Source: Eurosta solidaginis
Taxonomy: Eukaryota > Arthropoda > Insecta > Diptera > Tephritidae
NCBI RefSeq assembly: GCF_040869045.1
Contig: NC_090319.1
Location: forward strand, 240,429,832-240,493,831
Length of the DNA stretch: 64,000 bases
Direction of reading: 5' to 3'
The notes beneath the pieces are model-generated. The model had not been told where the DNA came from, ran no database searches, and saw only the letters and a list, made by a program, of their open reading frames with translations. The position numbers and the translations under genes are program-made. This document shows positions 1-11,025 of this stretch, in pieces (position 1 is the stretch's first letter; every line of letters begins with the position of its first letter).

Positions 1-462
1 TGGGGAAAGCTTCTGACCGCCATTCCCCTGGGAATGGCTAGAGCGATTCTTTTGCATGCGGTTCAAGCAGCTCACTACTGCCGGTCGCTTGCGGCCAAGT
101 ATCCTCTGGGTAGCCGCTAAACATCCGTTTAGCGGTGAGCTAATGTGAGAAGGCGACAACCTGGCTAAGCTACTCTAACATAATCGGTTTAAGGGCTAGC
201 CGGGGGAGATCTCATCGGCAGCGTCTGTACACCTCTAGGTGCGGCTGCAAGCGGGCGTCTGTCTTGGAGCAAGCGGCTCGCTATATAAACGTGCAAGTAA
301 TGTTTTCACCCCCGCTGAGAGGGTTGTGCGCTGGGCTTGGGACCGGCCACGTAAAACCATACTCCAATGAAATATAACAACAAGCCTCGGATAAATAGAC
401 TCTCTATTGATGACGACCATGGCAAACGTTTGAAGGACAATGAATTGAGGGCATACACCTAG

Positions 463-1195
463 AACGTCCGCTCTCTGAATGGGATTGGTGCAGATGTCCG
501 GCTGGTCCTCGTCAAAGCAAAATCTGACATCACCGGCATCCCAGAAATGCATTTGACGAAGCAAGGAAGAAAGAAGATAAAAAATTGTGACATCTATTGG
601 AGTGGCCATACGAATAAGCGCAGTTTTGGCGTCGGGTTCGTGGTGGGAGAGATACTTTGTCGCCAAGTGCTGACGTTCAAGCCTGTGGACGAGCGTCGCG
701 CCGCTATACGAATAAAAGCAAAATTTTTTTAATATATCATTCATCTGCGCCCATGCGCCGACAGAGGAGAAACACGATGAGGTGAAAGACACTTTTTATG
801 AACAATTAAAACGCACACACGAGCGCTGCCCCCGTCATGATATACAAGTCGTGTATGGCGACTTTAACGCCAGGGTGGGCAAAGAAGGTGTTTTTGGCCC
901 TACAGTTGGAAAGTTCAGCCTACACAATGAAACTTCTCCTAACGGACTGAGGCTGATTGACTTTGCCGGTGCTCGAAACATGGTCATATCCAGCACGAGG
1001 TTCAAGTATAAAAAGATACATCAAGTTACATGGCTGTCTCCTGATCGAAATACTCCCAGTCAGATCGATCACGTTGTGATAGACGGACGGCATGACTCCA
1101 GTGTTTTAGATGTGCGCACGATTCGATGACCTAACATCGACTCGGACCATTATCTCGGTGCAGCCAAAATACGCACCCGCCTCAACGCGGCTAAA
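463..1195 (+). pseudogene. RTE endonuclease domain, frameshifted
   Basis: This is the apurinic-like endonuclease that nicks target DNA for target-primed reverse transcription. The reading runs from NVRSLNG (about 463), through ITGIPEMHLT with the catalytic-type Glu, to GDFNARVG (about 860), QIDHVVIDGR (about 1062) and the final SDHYL (about 1142). The first part is in the frame of 547-732 and the second in the frame of 782-1129. A frame change lies at the run of T near 730, and a stop follows RTIR at 1127. The domain resembles the RTE/BovB endonuclease also known from CFDP2-like proteins. It is non-functional as it stands. Confidence 0.85.
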
Positions 1196-1598
1196 ATCAG
1201 GGAACAAAAAACACAAGGATAGCTAGACGTCGGAAAGCTTCAATCACAACAGACTGCCAATGATTTCGCAACTCGACTCTCACACCTGCTCTCTGAGAGC
1301 ACAACTCTTCCTTAAGGAATACAGGAGCGGTGAGAGCATATCTCCAAAGCACTTCGTACTGCCGCCGAGGAAAAAATTGGTTACCGGCGGCCATGAAAAA
1401 ACAACTGGCACGATGAAGAATGCCGCGTTGCAACCGAAAGAAAAGACGCTGCCTACAGGGCTACGTTAAAAGCAAGCGCGAAAAGAGGAGAGTGTGAACG
1501 CTATCGTGAGTTGAAAAGGGAAGCGAGATGCCTTTTCAGGAAGAAAAAAGCAGAAGCAGAAAGGCGTGAGTGCGAGGAGCTTGAGCTGCTAGCCACCA

Positions 1599-3035
1599 AG
1601 TTAGGTTAAGTTAGGTTGGGTGGTAGCTTCCCTGATAGAGGAAGCTCACTTGGACAACATGACGGTCCGTTGTGATACCACATATAATAAACTAAACTAA
1701 CGGTGACGTAGATATAACTACTTAGAGAATCGTTGGGTAGCAACGATAAAGTTCCGAATGATCCCGATCTCATCCTTGGATAGCTCCTCGGGAGATCCAA
1801 GTGAGTCACGACCGAAATACTTTCGCCTAATTCTGGCAAAAGCTGGGCAGTCAAGCATAAAGTGATTTATTGATTCCACCTCATCATCCTCCATACAGCT
1901 GCAGCAGGATGGAGTTTCCAATATATTGAGACGTATCGCATGGATACCCATGGGACAGTGCCCTGTCAAAACCCCAATGACCTTTGATAGGTGAGCCTTA
2001 GTGAACCCAATTATTTCAGCAGACCTGCTGCCATCCACTTTGAGCCAGAAAGATCTTGATATCCTGCAAGACGTAGTGTCCGCCCAACATTTGCTGAGCT
2101 GACTCGAGGCCCAGCTATGGAAGAGCAATCCACAGGTGGCTAGCGGAATCCCGAAATCCCTACAGCCATCTTCATCCGGTTCAGTTGTACCGATTCGGGC
2201 TAAGAGATCCGCTTGACAGTTACCCGGAATATCACTATGGCCCGGGACCCAGATAATCTTAATTGTAAAATAATTCGATGCAATCGCAAGTGAGGTCAGG
2301 CACTCCCAGACCACCCTCGATCGCACTGTAGTTGAGCTCAAGGCCTTTATAGCCGCTTGGCTATCAGAGTAGATGTTAAATTCTCTAACCGTAGTAGCGC
2401 TGGATAGCATTTCATCCACCGCATCCTTAATCGCAGCAACTTCCGCTTGGAATACACTGCAGTGATCAGCCAACTTAAACTTGCGGCTTACATTTAGCTC
2501 TTGACAAAATACCCCCCCCCCCGCCAACCTTTCCGTCCAACTTCGACCCATCCGTGAACAAGTTAACCGGGCCCATGCCCCAGATAATTCCTCTTCTCCA
2601 CTCCTCGCTCGGGGGAATGACTGGGGTGAAGCTTGTATAGGGAGCGGCCACCGGCATGCAATAGTCCGTCCTGTCCGGGACAAAGTCGAAACTAGTAAGA
2701 AGGCTACAGTGTCCGAAATCAGAAAGCATATAACCCATATTACGAAGCCTGACCAACGACCGGGCCGCGACTGCCTTTCCCGCAATATCTACTAGATGTA
2801 TATTCAGCATGACATTCAGTGCCAAGGTAGGTGTTGTTCTCATAGCGTCCGTTGCACTGACACTAACATTTTGGAGGTGCTCGCCGTGTCCAGTGCTTTC
2901 CACCAGACCAGCACCCCATAGAGCAGAATCGGTTTGACCACCATCTCATAAAGCCAGTATACTACTCCTGGCGAGAGCCCCCATCTCTTTCCGATAGCCC
3001 CCCTGCAGCAGTACAAGGCAACCGCGGCCTTCCTG
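1599..3035 (-). mobile_element. RNase H-bearing LINE fragment (I/LOA group) nested in RTE copy 1
   Basis: This 5'-truncated LINE inserted into the RTE linker. A 7-bp TSD, GCCACCA, is seen at 1592-1598 and 3036-3042. The uninterrupted target is visible in RTE copy 2 near 8775. On the minus strand it carries the end of RT, an RNase H domain and a C-terminal domain, and its 3' terminus is a run of AACCTAA-like units (plus-strand TTAGGTTAAG at 1601-1610). RNase H is a feature of I, LOA and related clades and is absent from Jockey. It is a different subfamily from the copies at 13058, 18231 and 46845. Confidence 0.85.
1718..3035 (-). pseudogene. LINE RT C-terminus, RNase H and C-terminal domain
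   Basis: Reading the minus strand, VVKPILLYGVLVWW (about 2930) belongs to the RT C-terminal region. VNLFTDGSKLDG (about 2560) holds the first RNase H Asp. AEVAAIKDAVD carries the Glu, and FNIYSDSQAAIKAL and WVPGHSDIPGNCQAD carry the later Asp, His and Asp positions. A Cys-rich C-terminal segment (CCSCMEDDEVESINHFMLDC, about 1860-1910) matches the usual end of I/LOA proteins. Frame changes occur near 2840-2900 and at the C-run (G-run in coding sense) near 2515. RNase H catalytic residues look retained, but the protein is broken. Confidence 0.82.
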
Positions 3036-3155
3036 GCCACCAGGAATAACGCCAGAAAATTTTACCAAAAAATACGGCGACAGACGGAAGGTTCTAAGAC
3101 CGGGGCAAACTCCTGTAGGAACGAAAACGGCGACCTTGCAACTGATGTCCAGAGA

Positions 3156-4724
3156 GTGCTTAGATTATGGAGGGAATACTTCTCTGCTCTCCTAAATGGA
3201 GGCAGCAATTCACCGCGCAGAGATGAAGAACCCGATCCCGCAATCGATGATGATGGAATATATGTCCCCCCGCCCGATTATGACGAAGTTAGAATAGCAA
3301 TAGCCAGATTGAAAAAAAAACAAGGCAAAGTACGGCGGCGAGGAGTTGGTAAGGCGCATGCAGCAACTTCTTAGCAAAATATGGGCGGACGAGTGCATGC
3401 CCGACAGTTGGAATCTAAGTCTTCTTTGCCCAGTCCACAAGAAGGGGGATGCTGCAAAATGCACCAACTATCGTGGAATCAGCCTTCTTAATATCGCATA
3501 TAAGGTCCTTTCAAGTGTGTTGTGCGATTGAAGCCCACCGTGAACCAGATGATTGGACCTTATCAGTGCGGCTTCAGACCTGGTAAATCTACCATCGACC
3601 AGATTTTCACAATGCGCCAAATCTTGGAAAAAAACCCGTGAAAAGAGAATCGACACACCTCACCCCTTCGTCGACTTTAAAGCCGCCTTCGACAGCACGA
3701 AAAGGAGCTGCCTATATGCCGCTATGTCCTAATTTGGTTTCCCCGCAAAACTTATACGGCTGTGCAAAATGACGTTGAGCAACACCATCAGCTCAGTCAG
3801 AATTGGGAAGGACCTCTCCGAGCCGTTCGAAACTAAACGAGGTTTCAGACAGGGTAACCCCATATCGTGTGATTTCTTTAATTTGATGCTGGAGAAAATT
3901 ATACTAGCTGCAGAACTTAACCGCACTGGAACAATATACTATAAAAGCGTGCAATTACTAGCATATGCTGATGACATTGATATCATCGGCCTAAACACCC
4001 GCGCTGTTAGTTCTGCTTACTCCAAACTGGAAAAAGAAGCGGTAAAGATGGGTTTGATGGTGAATGAGGACAAAACGAAGTACCTGCTGTCATCGAGCAA
4101 AGAGTCAGCGCATACGCGCCTTGGCAACCGCGCTACTGTTGGCAGCCATAATTTCGAAATAGTAAAAGACTTCTTTTATTTGGGAACTGGCATCAACACT
4201 AGCAACAACATCAGCACTGAAATCCAGCGAAGAATCAATCTTGCCAATAAATGCTACTTTGGACTAGGTAGGCAATTGAAAAGTAAAGTCCTCTCTTGGC
4301 GAACGAAAATCATACTCTACAAGTCACTTATCGTACCCGTCCTGCTATATGGGGCAGAAGCATGGACCATGACAACAGCAGATGAAGCGGCTTTGGGAGT
4401 GTTCGAGAGAAAAGTTCTTCGAAAGATTTATGGACCTCTACGCGTTGGCGATGGCGAGTACCGAAGAAGATTTAATGATGAGCTGTACGAGCTATAAGCA
4501 GACATCAACATAGTCCAGCGAATTAAAACGCATCGGCTGCGCTGGCTAGGCCATGTTATGCGAATGAAAGATGATGCTCCGGCAAAGAAAGTGCTTCTAT
4601 CGGAACCCGCCTATGGAAGCAGAGGTAGAGGGCGGCCCCCACTCCGTTGGAAGGACCAGGTGGAAAACGACCAATTGGTGCCGGTTGGCGGAGCGAAGGA
4701 GCGACTGGCGCGCCTTGTTTGACG
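3156..4724 (+). pseudogene. RTE reverse transcriptase domain
   Basis: This is the 3' half of the RTE polyprotein. Fragments run from VLRLWREYFSALLNGG (3156) through NLSLLCPVHKKGD and CGFRPGKSTIDQIFT to the long frame 3769-4497. In that frame YADDID (3964-3981) is the catalytic YxDD box and RGFRQG precedes it. The C-terminal part has LLYGAEAWTM and RKVLRKIYGPL, then, after a stop at 4495, RLRWLGHVMRM and RGRGRPPLRW. Frameshifts fall near 3330, 3530 and 3640. Residues of the active site are present, but the frame is not continuous. Confidence 0.88.
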
Positions 4725-4771
4725 GCCATAACCGATTAGACGGTTAAGCGCCAATTAAGTAAGTAAGTAAG

Positions 4772-5294
4772 ATTTTTTCAAACAATCTAAAGAACTCAGA
4801 AGTTCTTTTGCTAAACGAGACCGATACTATGTATTCCGCAAAGAGAGTACGCAGCAAATGTTTGTTCTCAGGAAAAAGGTTAAACTCTCGCAATCTTGTT
4901 ACACTTTGTTTCGCAATGTATGGGATACTCAAGTGTGATCTGAACGACGCTGGCTCGAAACCAATTAACAAAAGTTTTTTATTTTGTTTTCTTTTCTTAG
5001 TCGAAAAGAGATCGGTTCCGATTTCGGAAAATTCTTAAGACGTATACTTTTCACAATTATGGTACTTTTTTGGCTCTAAATTTTTTTCGTGTGGCGACAG
5101 TGATTTTCTATTAATTTAACGATTGAATTTTACATCAAATTACAAATCAAAAATGTTTTGCGCTACATTCACTGAGAGTGGTGATTCGACTATTTGACAG
5201 TTCTTTGACTTTCGAAGTACTACTTACTAATCAAGGTTTCCTTTTAATATTACAGTGATGTGTGAAAGATAAATAATTAAAGGAGTTCTGTTAT
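4772..5294. other. no recognised feature between RTE copy 1 and the hAT element
   Basis: About 520 bases of AT-rich sequence. I see no conserved motif, no terminal repeat and no plausible gene. Short open frames here lack recognisable domains. Confidence 0.6.
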
Positions 5295-5302
5295 CTCAAA
5301 AC

Positions 5303-6992
5303 CAGAACTGTTAAATAATGATTCAAAATTTTAATGATTATTAATTATAATGAGTTTTCCTCAGCCAATTCTTTAATGATTAAACACCAGTACGTATGCC
5401 CTTTTAATGATTATTAATTAATTGATTTCATTAAAAAATTGTAATTAATTATTTATTTTTAATTGCACAATTAATACAAACAATGTTTATTATTTTTAGT
5501 TCATTTTTCGTTTGTCATATGGAATGATAAACATAATTATTTGATTGTTTTAATTAATTTTGATTATTTTTAATTACATAATTAATATAATTATTTGATT
5601 AATGTCAATTAGTTTTGATTATTTAAATTACATAATTAATACAATTAAATGATTATTTTTGATTAATTTTAATTATTTCTGTTTTTTTCAGCATTATAAT
5701 ATATTCAACAAAGTAAAGAAAATATTACAAAGATATTTATCTCTGAAAGGGCAGTATAGTAACGTAAAAGAAATACATAGATACATAAGAATAACAAACA
5801 AGGGAAAGAGTACATTGTTTTATTAAATACCAACTAATTACACGATATTACGCGATATACGGGTACTATTTTTTTATTATTAGGTACAAGGAAGAGGACT
5901 ACATATATACAAGCAAGTAAAGCTTGTATAAGCGTGTTAAAAAAGATTAAGTGCTGTTTGCATATGCTTAAAATAAAACTAGTTTTTCAAATGAAAAATC
6001 CATCAAAGATTGAAGCCTTGGAGAATATATAATGCCTGCGAAAGCGAAAAGCCCCTCAGTAGATTGTTAAAATATATTGGCGCTTCCTTCAGAATTTGGT
6101 GGGTTTTCCAAATATCCGCATCTATGGAACAATCGTGTAGGTAGCTGTAAAGTTGACTTTGAACGAGCATCCTCAAAGTTTCTTTAGAAGGTGGAACTTG
6201 CGCAGCACTTGGGTCATATTCATTATATACAATTAACTTTCATTATTTTTTGAATAATTTTTGAATGGAAACAAAGTTATTTAACATCATCCTCGAAATG
6301 GAAGTATTTCGATCACGATGGAGTTTGGTTAGTGTTCGTACCGTCGACTTTAAATGAAAGTTTGCACTGTTGGTTATACAAGCATATGGTTGATACAACT
6401 CTTTCGTATATAACATCTTCCCTGTTTGCCTTCTGCAACACCTTGAGCCAGTTGACTTTAACATCTGATATTAAAACAGAAGCAGATATTGCAATATTTC
6501 CTTCGGGAGCTAAAGAAAAGAAAATATTGAAATGTTGCCTTAACTGCGCTTCTAATTTTTCCGAAGTAAAGCTTAAAAATTTATCGTTTCTTCTACTAAG
6601 TTTCTTTAGTTTGTTGCTTAGTGTCATGCGCACTGGAAGCAAATATCCGTACACATCGTTTCCTTCCCCTTGCAAAAAATTAAGAGCTTGTGCTATGGAC
6701 TGCATTATACAGATATATAATTGCGAATACCCGAATATCAAATTACAGGACGATTTGTTTCAAGTTGATGCGGAGCTTTCGAGCTTGCTTTTTCTTTTGA
6801 AACAATGGGTATATTTTTTAATTATGTTTTATCATTTTTTTAATGGCCAATAATCATGATTATTTATAATTATTTTTTTAATTAATTCATTATTAATTGC
6901 TAGGTGCTGTGCAAAAAATTAATTAATCATTAAAATTAAAAAGGGAAACGAAGATAATGATTATCAATGTTAATGGAAATTTAACAGGTCTG
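5303..6992 (-). mobile_element. hAT-superfamily DNA transposon, degenerate
   Basis: The ends are exact. CAGAACTGTTAAAT starts at 5303, and its inverted partner reads CAGACCTGTTAAAT from 6992, so 13 of 14 bases match. The element is flanked by the 8-bp duplication CTCAAAAC at 5295-5302 and 6993-7000. An 8-bp TSD with ends starting CAG is typical of hAT. The 1690-bp interior has very AT-rich flanks full of TTAAT and TAATGATTATT motifs (5310-5690, 6850-6950) around a damaged transposase 3' region on the minus strand. Confidence 0.9.
6030..6741 (-). pseudogene. hAT transposase C-terminal remnant
   Basis: The minus-strand frame 6313-6741 contains IAQALNFLQGEGNDVYGYLLP (within about 6630-6700), matching the region of hAT/ZBED transposases that usually reads close to ALDILQGE..YGYLLPT. 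It is followed by ISDVKVNWL, comparable to the usual FKLxWL. Further downstream, about 6020-6200 in another frame, APIYFNNLLRGFSLSQALYI lies where the hAT dimerisation motif (normally LPSSAPVERLFS) is expected. Frameshifts separate the parts. The N-terminal BED finger and the first catalytic Asp region are missing. The call is supported by the TIR and TSD evidence around it. Confidence 0.72.
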
Positions 6993-7002
6993 CTCAAAAC
7001 TA

Positions 7003-7611
7003 ACAGCCCGATAGTGTATCTCGATGCGAATGATCGTTCCGTCTGTCAGACGATTCGTTCGTCTATTTGTATTGTGTAAGTGAACGTTCGTCTGGCCACA
7101 CGAAAACAGCTGATCGTTACATTGTTTCCGTTTAGGTAGGTAGTTTGTAACTCGAATACAAGGCGAAAGAGTGACGATAACAATTATGTCAATCAGATTA
7201 ATGCTAATATACACAAGAATTGAAACGCATGTTCCAGTTTATTATGACAAGTTTTTAACTATGCAGTTTTGTTGTTTGTTCTGAAATTCGCTAAGAATCT
7301 AAAAATAATACTTCTAAGCAGCATACATAATGGGTCGTGTGAATAAAAAAATGTATAAGGGTGAAACTTCAAAATTTAAGTTAAAGCTGTAAAAAGCAAA
7401 TGCTTATATTTTTATTCACACGGCCATGTATCAGGTAGTTCCATTACATTGGTGTTCACGCAATCTTTCTATCTATATTCGCCTTTCTTCAGATTCCTCA
7501 GCCAGTAGTGCAAAAGCAATATAATTAGGGAAATTCACAAAAGTTTCGTATTCATGTAAAATTATAAGATCTGAGTTGTTTCGATGGCTTTCAATAAAAA
7601 ATGTTCCTGAT
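7003..7611 (+). repeat. unclassified repeat, unit A of a tandem pair
   Basis: This roughly 0.6-kb sequence is repeated in the same orientation at 7612-10560. Matching stretches include GAACGTTCGTCTGGCCACACG (in both), a segment around CATGTTCCAGTTTATTAT (7228 and 9889), CAGGTAGTTCCATTACATTG (7432 and 10110) and AGATTCCTCAGCCAGTAGTG (7490 and 10171). Its start carries a palindrome, AGACGATTCGTTCGTCT. A related palindrome and a similar TGTATCTCGA motif appear inverted at the far end near 10530-10560, suggesting a DNA element with subterminal inverted repeats. I cannot name the family. Confidence 0.6.
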
Positions 7612-7671
7612 TGTGTATCTCCAAGCGAACGATCATTTCGTCTATTTGTATTGTGCAAGTGAACGTTCGTC

Positions 7672-9657
7672 TTACTTACTTACTTAATTGGCTCTTAACC
7701 GTTTAAACGGTTAAGGCGGGTTCCGATAGAAGTACTTTCTTGGCCTCCGCTTACCGCTTCTTTTTCCAGTTTGGAGTAAGCAGAACTAACGGCGCGGGTA
7801 TTTAGGCCGATGATATCAATGTCATCAGCATACGCCAGTAATTGCACGCTTTTATAAAATATTATTCCAGAGCGGTTAAGTTCTGCAACTTGTATAATTT
7901 TCTCCAGCATCATATTAAAGATATCGCACGATAGGGGTCACCCTGTCTGAAACCTCGTTTAGTTTCGAACGGCTCGTGTTGACTGAGCTGATGGTGTTGC
8001 TCAACGTCATTTTGCACAGCCGTATAAGTTTTGCGGGGAAACCAAATTCAGACAAAGCGGCATATAGGCAGCTCCTTTTCGTGCTGTCGAAGGCGGCTTT
8101 AAAATCGACGAAGAGGTGATGTGTGTCGATTCTTTTTTCGCGGGTTTTTCCCAATATTTGTCACATTGTGAAAATCTGGTCGATGGTAGATTTACCAGGT
8201 CTGAAGCCGCACTGATGAGGTCCAATCAGTTGATTCAAGGTGGGCTTCAATCTTTCGTACAATACACTTGGCAGGACCTTATATGCGATATTAAGAAGGC
8301 TTATTCCGCGATAGTTGGTGCAATATACAGTATCCCCCTTCTTGTGGAATGGGCAAAGAACTTAGATTCCAATCGTCGGGCATGCACTCGTCCGCCCATA
8401 TTTTGCTAAGAAGCTTATGCATGCGCCTTACCAACTCCTCGCCGCCGTATTTGAATAGCTCCGCATGCAATCCATTAGCGCCCGCGGCCTTGTTGTTTTT
8501 CAATCTGGTTATTGCTATTCTGACTTCGTCATAATCAGGTGGGGGGACATTTATTCCATCATCATCGATTGCGGGATCGGGTTCGTTACCTCTGTGCGGT
8601 GAATTGTTGTCTCCATTTAGGAGAGCAGAGAAGTGTTCCATAATCTAAGTACTCTCTGGACATCAGCTACAAGGTCGCCGTCTTCGTTCTTACAGGAGTT
8701 TGCCCCGGTTTTAAAAACTTCCGTCTGTCGCCGAATTTTTTGGTAAAATTTTTCGGGCGTTATTCCTGGTGGCTATCAGCTCAAGCTCCTCGCGCTCACG
8801 CCTTTCTACCTCGGCTTTTTTCTTCCAGAAAAGGCGTCTCGCTTCCCTTTTTACATCGCGGTAGCGTTCACACACTCCTCTTGTTGCGCTCGCTTTTAAC
8901 GTATCCCTGTAGGCAGCGTCTTTTCTTTCCGGTAACCAATTTTTTCCTCGGCGACAGTACGAAGTGCTTTGGAGATATGCTACCGCTGCTCCTGTATTCC
9001 TTCAGGCTGAGTTGTGCTCTCAGAGAGCAGGTGTGAGAGTCGAGTTGCCTTTAGCCACGCTGAGGCGGTCGCGTACTTTGGCTGCGACGAGATAATGATA
9101 CGAGTCGATGTTAGGTCCCCGGATCGTGCGCACATCTAAAACACTAGAGAAATACCTTCCATCTATCACAACGTGATCGATCTGGTTGCGAGTATTTCGA
9201 TCAGGGGAAAGCCATGTAACTGTATGTACCTTTTTATGCTTGAACCTCATGCTGGATATGATGAATATGACAATGAGAGTGGCCCAAGCCCAGCGCACAA
9301 CCCGTTCAGCGGGGGTGAAAATATTACTTGCACGTTTATATAGCGAGCCACTTGCTTCAGGACAGACGCCCGCTTGCAGGCGCACCTAGTGGTGAACAGA
9401 CGCTGCCGATGGGAGATCCCCCGGCTAGCCCTTAAACCGATTATGTCAGAATGGCCTAGCCAGGTTGTCGCCCTCTCACATTAGCTCACCACTAAACGGA
9501 TGTTTAGTGCCTACCCAGAGGATACTTGGCCGCAAGCGACCGGAAGTAGTGAGCTGCTTGAACCGCATGCAAAAGAATCGCTCTGGCCATTGAATGGTGA
9601 ATGACGGTCAGAAGCTTTCCCCACTTTCGTGGACTTCTACACACGGCTCCACCCTCC
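7672..9657 (-). mobile_element. RTE-clade retrotransposon, copy 2, internally deleted
   Basis: This is the same family as copy 1, in the opposite orientation. Its 3' tail (CTTA repeats in plus sense) starts at 7672 and its 5' end is at 9657. A 10-bp TSD, AACGTTCGTC, flanks it at 7662-7671 and 9658-9667. Relative to copy 1 it lacks about 530 bp of RT after the YADD box: near 7740 the frame jumps from KEAV to the C-terminal region. It also lacks part of the endonuclease. It preserves the linker that is broken in copy 1, which gives the empty site for the nested LINE. Confidence 0.9.
7695..9385 (-). pseudogene. RTE protein remnants (endonuclease, linker, RT)
   Basis: On the minus strand the endonuclease end (QIDHVVIDGRYFSS, then SYHYLVAAK) lies near 9085-9180. 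The linker and RT N-terminus (FSALLNGDNNSPHRG, NKAAGANGLHAELFKYGG) lie near 8450-8640. RT motifs FVDFKAAFDSTKRSCLY (about 8060-8110) and LLAYADDIDIIG (about 7820) follow. Frames are shifted several times, for example near 7960 and 8330, and the segment downstream of the YADD box is deleted. Confidence 0.85.
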
Positions 9658-10560
9658 AACGTTCGTCTGGCCACACGAAAGCAGCTGATCGTTATGTTGT
9701 TTTCGTTTTGTCCAAAATAGACGAAAGGTTTAAGTGATCGTCACGATGTTGGTGGAACGTTTTTTTAGTTTTGAGTAAAACCACAGCATGTAAAGCATTC
9801 ACTTTTTTTGTGCTATTGGCTTCTTTTTAACAATTATGGCTATATGTTTCAGTGTTAATAGAGATGCATAGGTACGAACTGAAATGCATGTTCCAGTTTA
9901 TTATAAAAAATTTGATAACTAATATTGTTGTTTGTTTTGAAATTCGCTACAAATCTAAAAAGAATACTTCTTACCAGCACACTTAATGGGTCCTTTGAAT
10001 AAAAAAAATGCAAAATCTTTATCTTCAAGATTTCAAACTTATATGAGAGAAACTTCAAAATTTAAGTTAAAAAGCAGATGCCTGTATTTTTATTCATTGG
10101 GTCAAGTATCAGGTAGTTCCATTACATTGGTTTGGTGGTGCAATCTTTTTCTCTATATTCGGCTTTCTTTAGATTCCTCAGCCAGTAGTGCAATAGCGGC
10201 ATACATTTTGCTTGCAATATAATTGGGCAATTCACAAGATTGTCGCATTCATGTAAAATTATAAGATTTGATTTATTTTCATGGTTTCCAATACAAAATT
10301 TGAATAAAGTATAGCACATACGGTGAACAGGAGACCTTGTGAATTGCCGAAATATCTTTATATCCTTTCAAGAAAATGTAAACAGCTCCCAAAGTTGCCA
10401 CTTCATAATAAAAACCAGAAAATAAAACAGAAATATGAGGAAAACACTTAAAAAATATATAAATATTAAGACGAAACGCACGTAAGTATAAGCAGAAACG
10501 AACGATAGAGATAAATTGCAACAGCAGACGATTCATTCGTCTAAGCTATCGTTCGAGATA

Positions 10561-11025
10561 TACAATTAGGTTGATAATAAGAATAATCTAATTTGACAGT
10601 TGCCTTAACACACCGTTCTTAAATTAATGTCTATCGCTAAAATGACGTAAACATGTTGCCAACGTATTAGGTTCCAATGTGTTCTGAACGAGCTGAATGT
10701 TGCTACAATTCTTTCAAATAAACACAACGATTTCGAAGTACTTTATCGAATATGAATATATGAACATAAAGGCATTCAATATAACATAAAAATTATACAT
10801 CTATACATGTTGGGAAAGATGTAATGCCAACAAACCGCAATACATCATCTATTTAGAATGGTTAGATTTTATATACGAATATTTTAGTATGGTAATTAAA
10901 ATAAAATATGAGAGCATCCGTGGCCTACTGACCAAACAGCGGCAACCAGTTTTGTACATATATGTACATTTATACTTTATGCAGCGCCTCTTTTGGCTAG
11001 CCTTCGTAATACTGGTACAAGTAAA
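10561..11025. other. no recognised feature
   Basis: About 465 bases of AT-rich sequence between the tandem repeat pair and the DINE-like element. I find no domain, no terminal repeat and no RNA gene. Confidence 0.55.

Larger units (their letters stand above)
1..4771 (+). mobile_element. RTE-clade non-LTR retrotransposon, copy 1 (interrupted)
   Basis: The window opens a few dozen bases inside the 5' end, judged from the second copy (7672-9657, minus strand), which carries the same 5' sequence. Order is 5' UTR, AP-type endonuclease (about 463-1195), linker, RT (about 3156-4500), then a C-terminal region with the LRWLGHV and RGRGRPPLRW motifs usual in RTE elements. It ends at 4753-4771 in a short TAAG repeat, and RTE elements typically end in short tandem repeats. 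The element is split at 1599-3035 by another LINE. Frameshifts, stops and a roughly 40-bp deletion near 3330 (seen against copy 2) show it is dead. Clade assignment is by motif recognition, not phylogeny. Confidence 0.88.
7612..10560 (+). repeat. unclassified repeat, unit B, interrupted by RTE copy 2
   Basis: This is the second unit of the tandem pair. It begins directly where unit A ends (GTGTATCTCC... near 7613). Removing RTE copy 2 (7672-9657) leaves about 960 bp. The right end at 10526-10560 is an inverted, diverged version of the left end of unit A, including AGACGATTCATTCGTCT. Weak minus-strand peptides shared by both units (for example SDLIILHEY and SNLIILHEC) hint at an old coding exon, but I recognise no domain. 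Confidence 0.55.

Noticed and set aside
235..792. 185-codon minus-strand frame
   Set aside because: Antisense shadow of the RTE 5' UTR and endonuclease; the peptide has no domain and the conserved reading is on the plus strand.
1601..1620. TTAGG telomere-like repeat
   Set aside because: TTAGGTTAAGTTAGGTTGG is the 3' tail of an I/LOA-type LINE, also seen at 13060, 18231 and 47660. Dipterans generally lack TTAGG telomeres.
4957..4970. GGTTTCGAGCC (minus strand) as a Pol III B box
   Set aside because: No A box at proper distance and no SINE body or tRNA fold around it.
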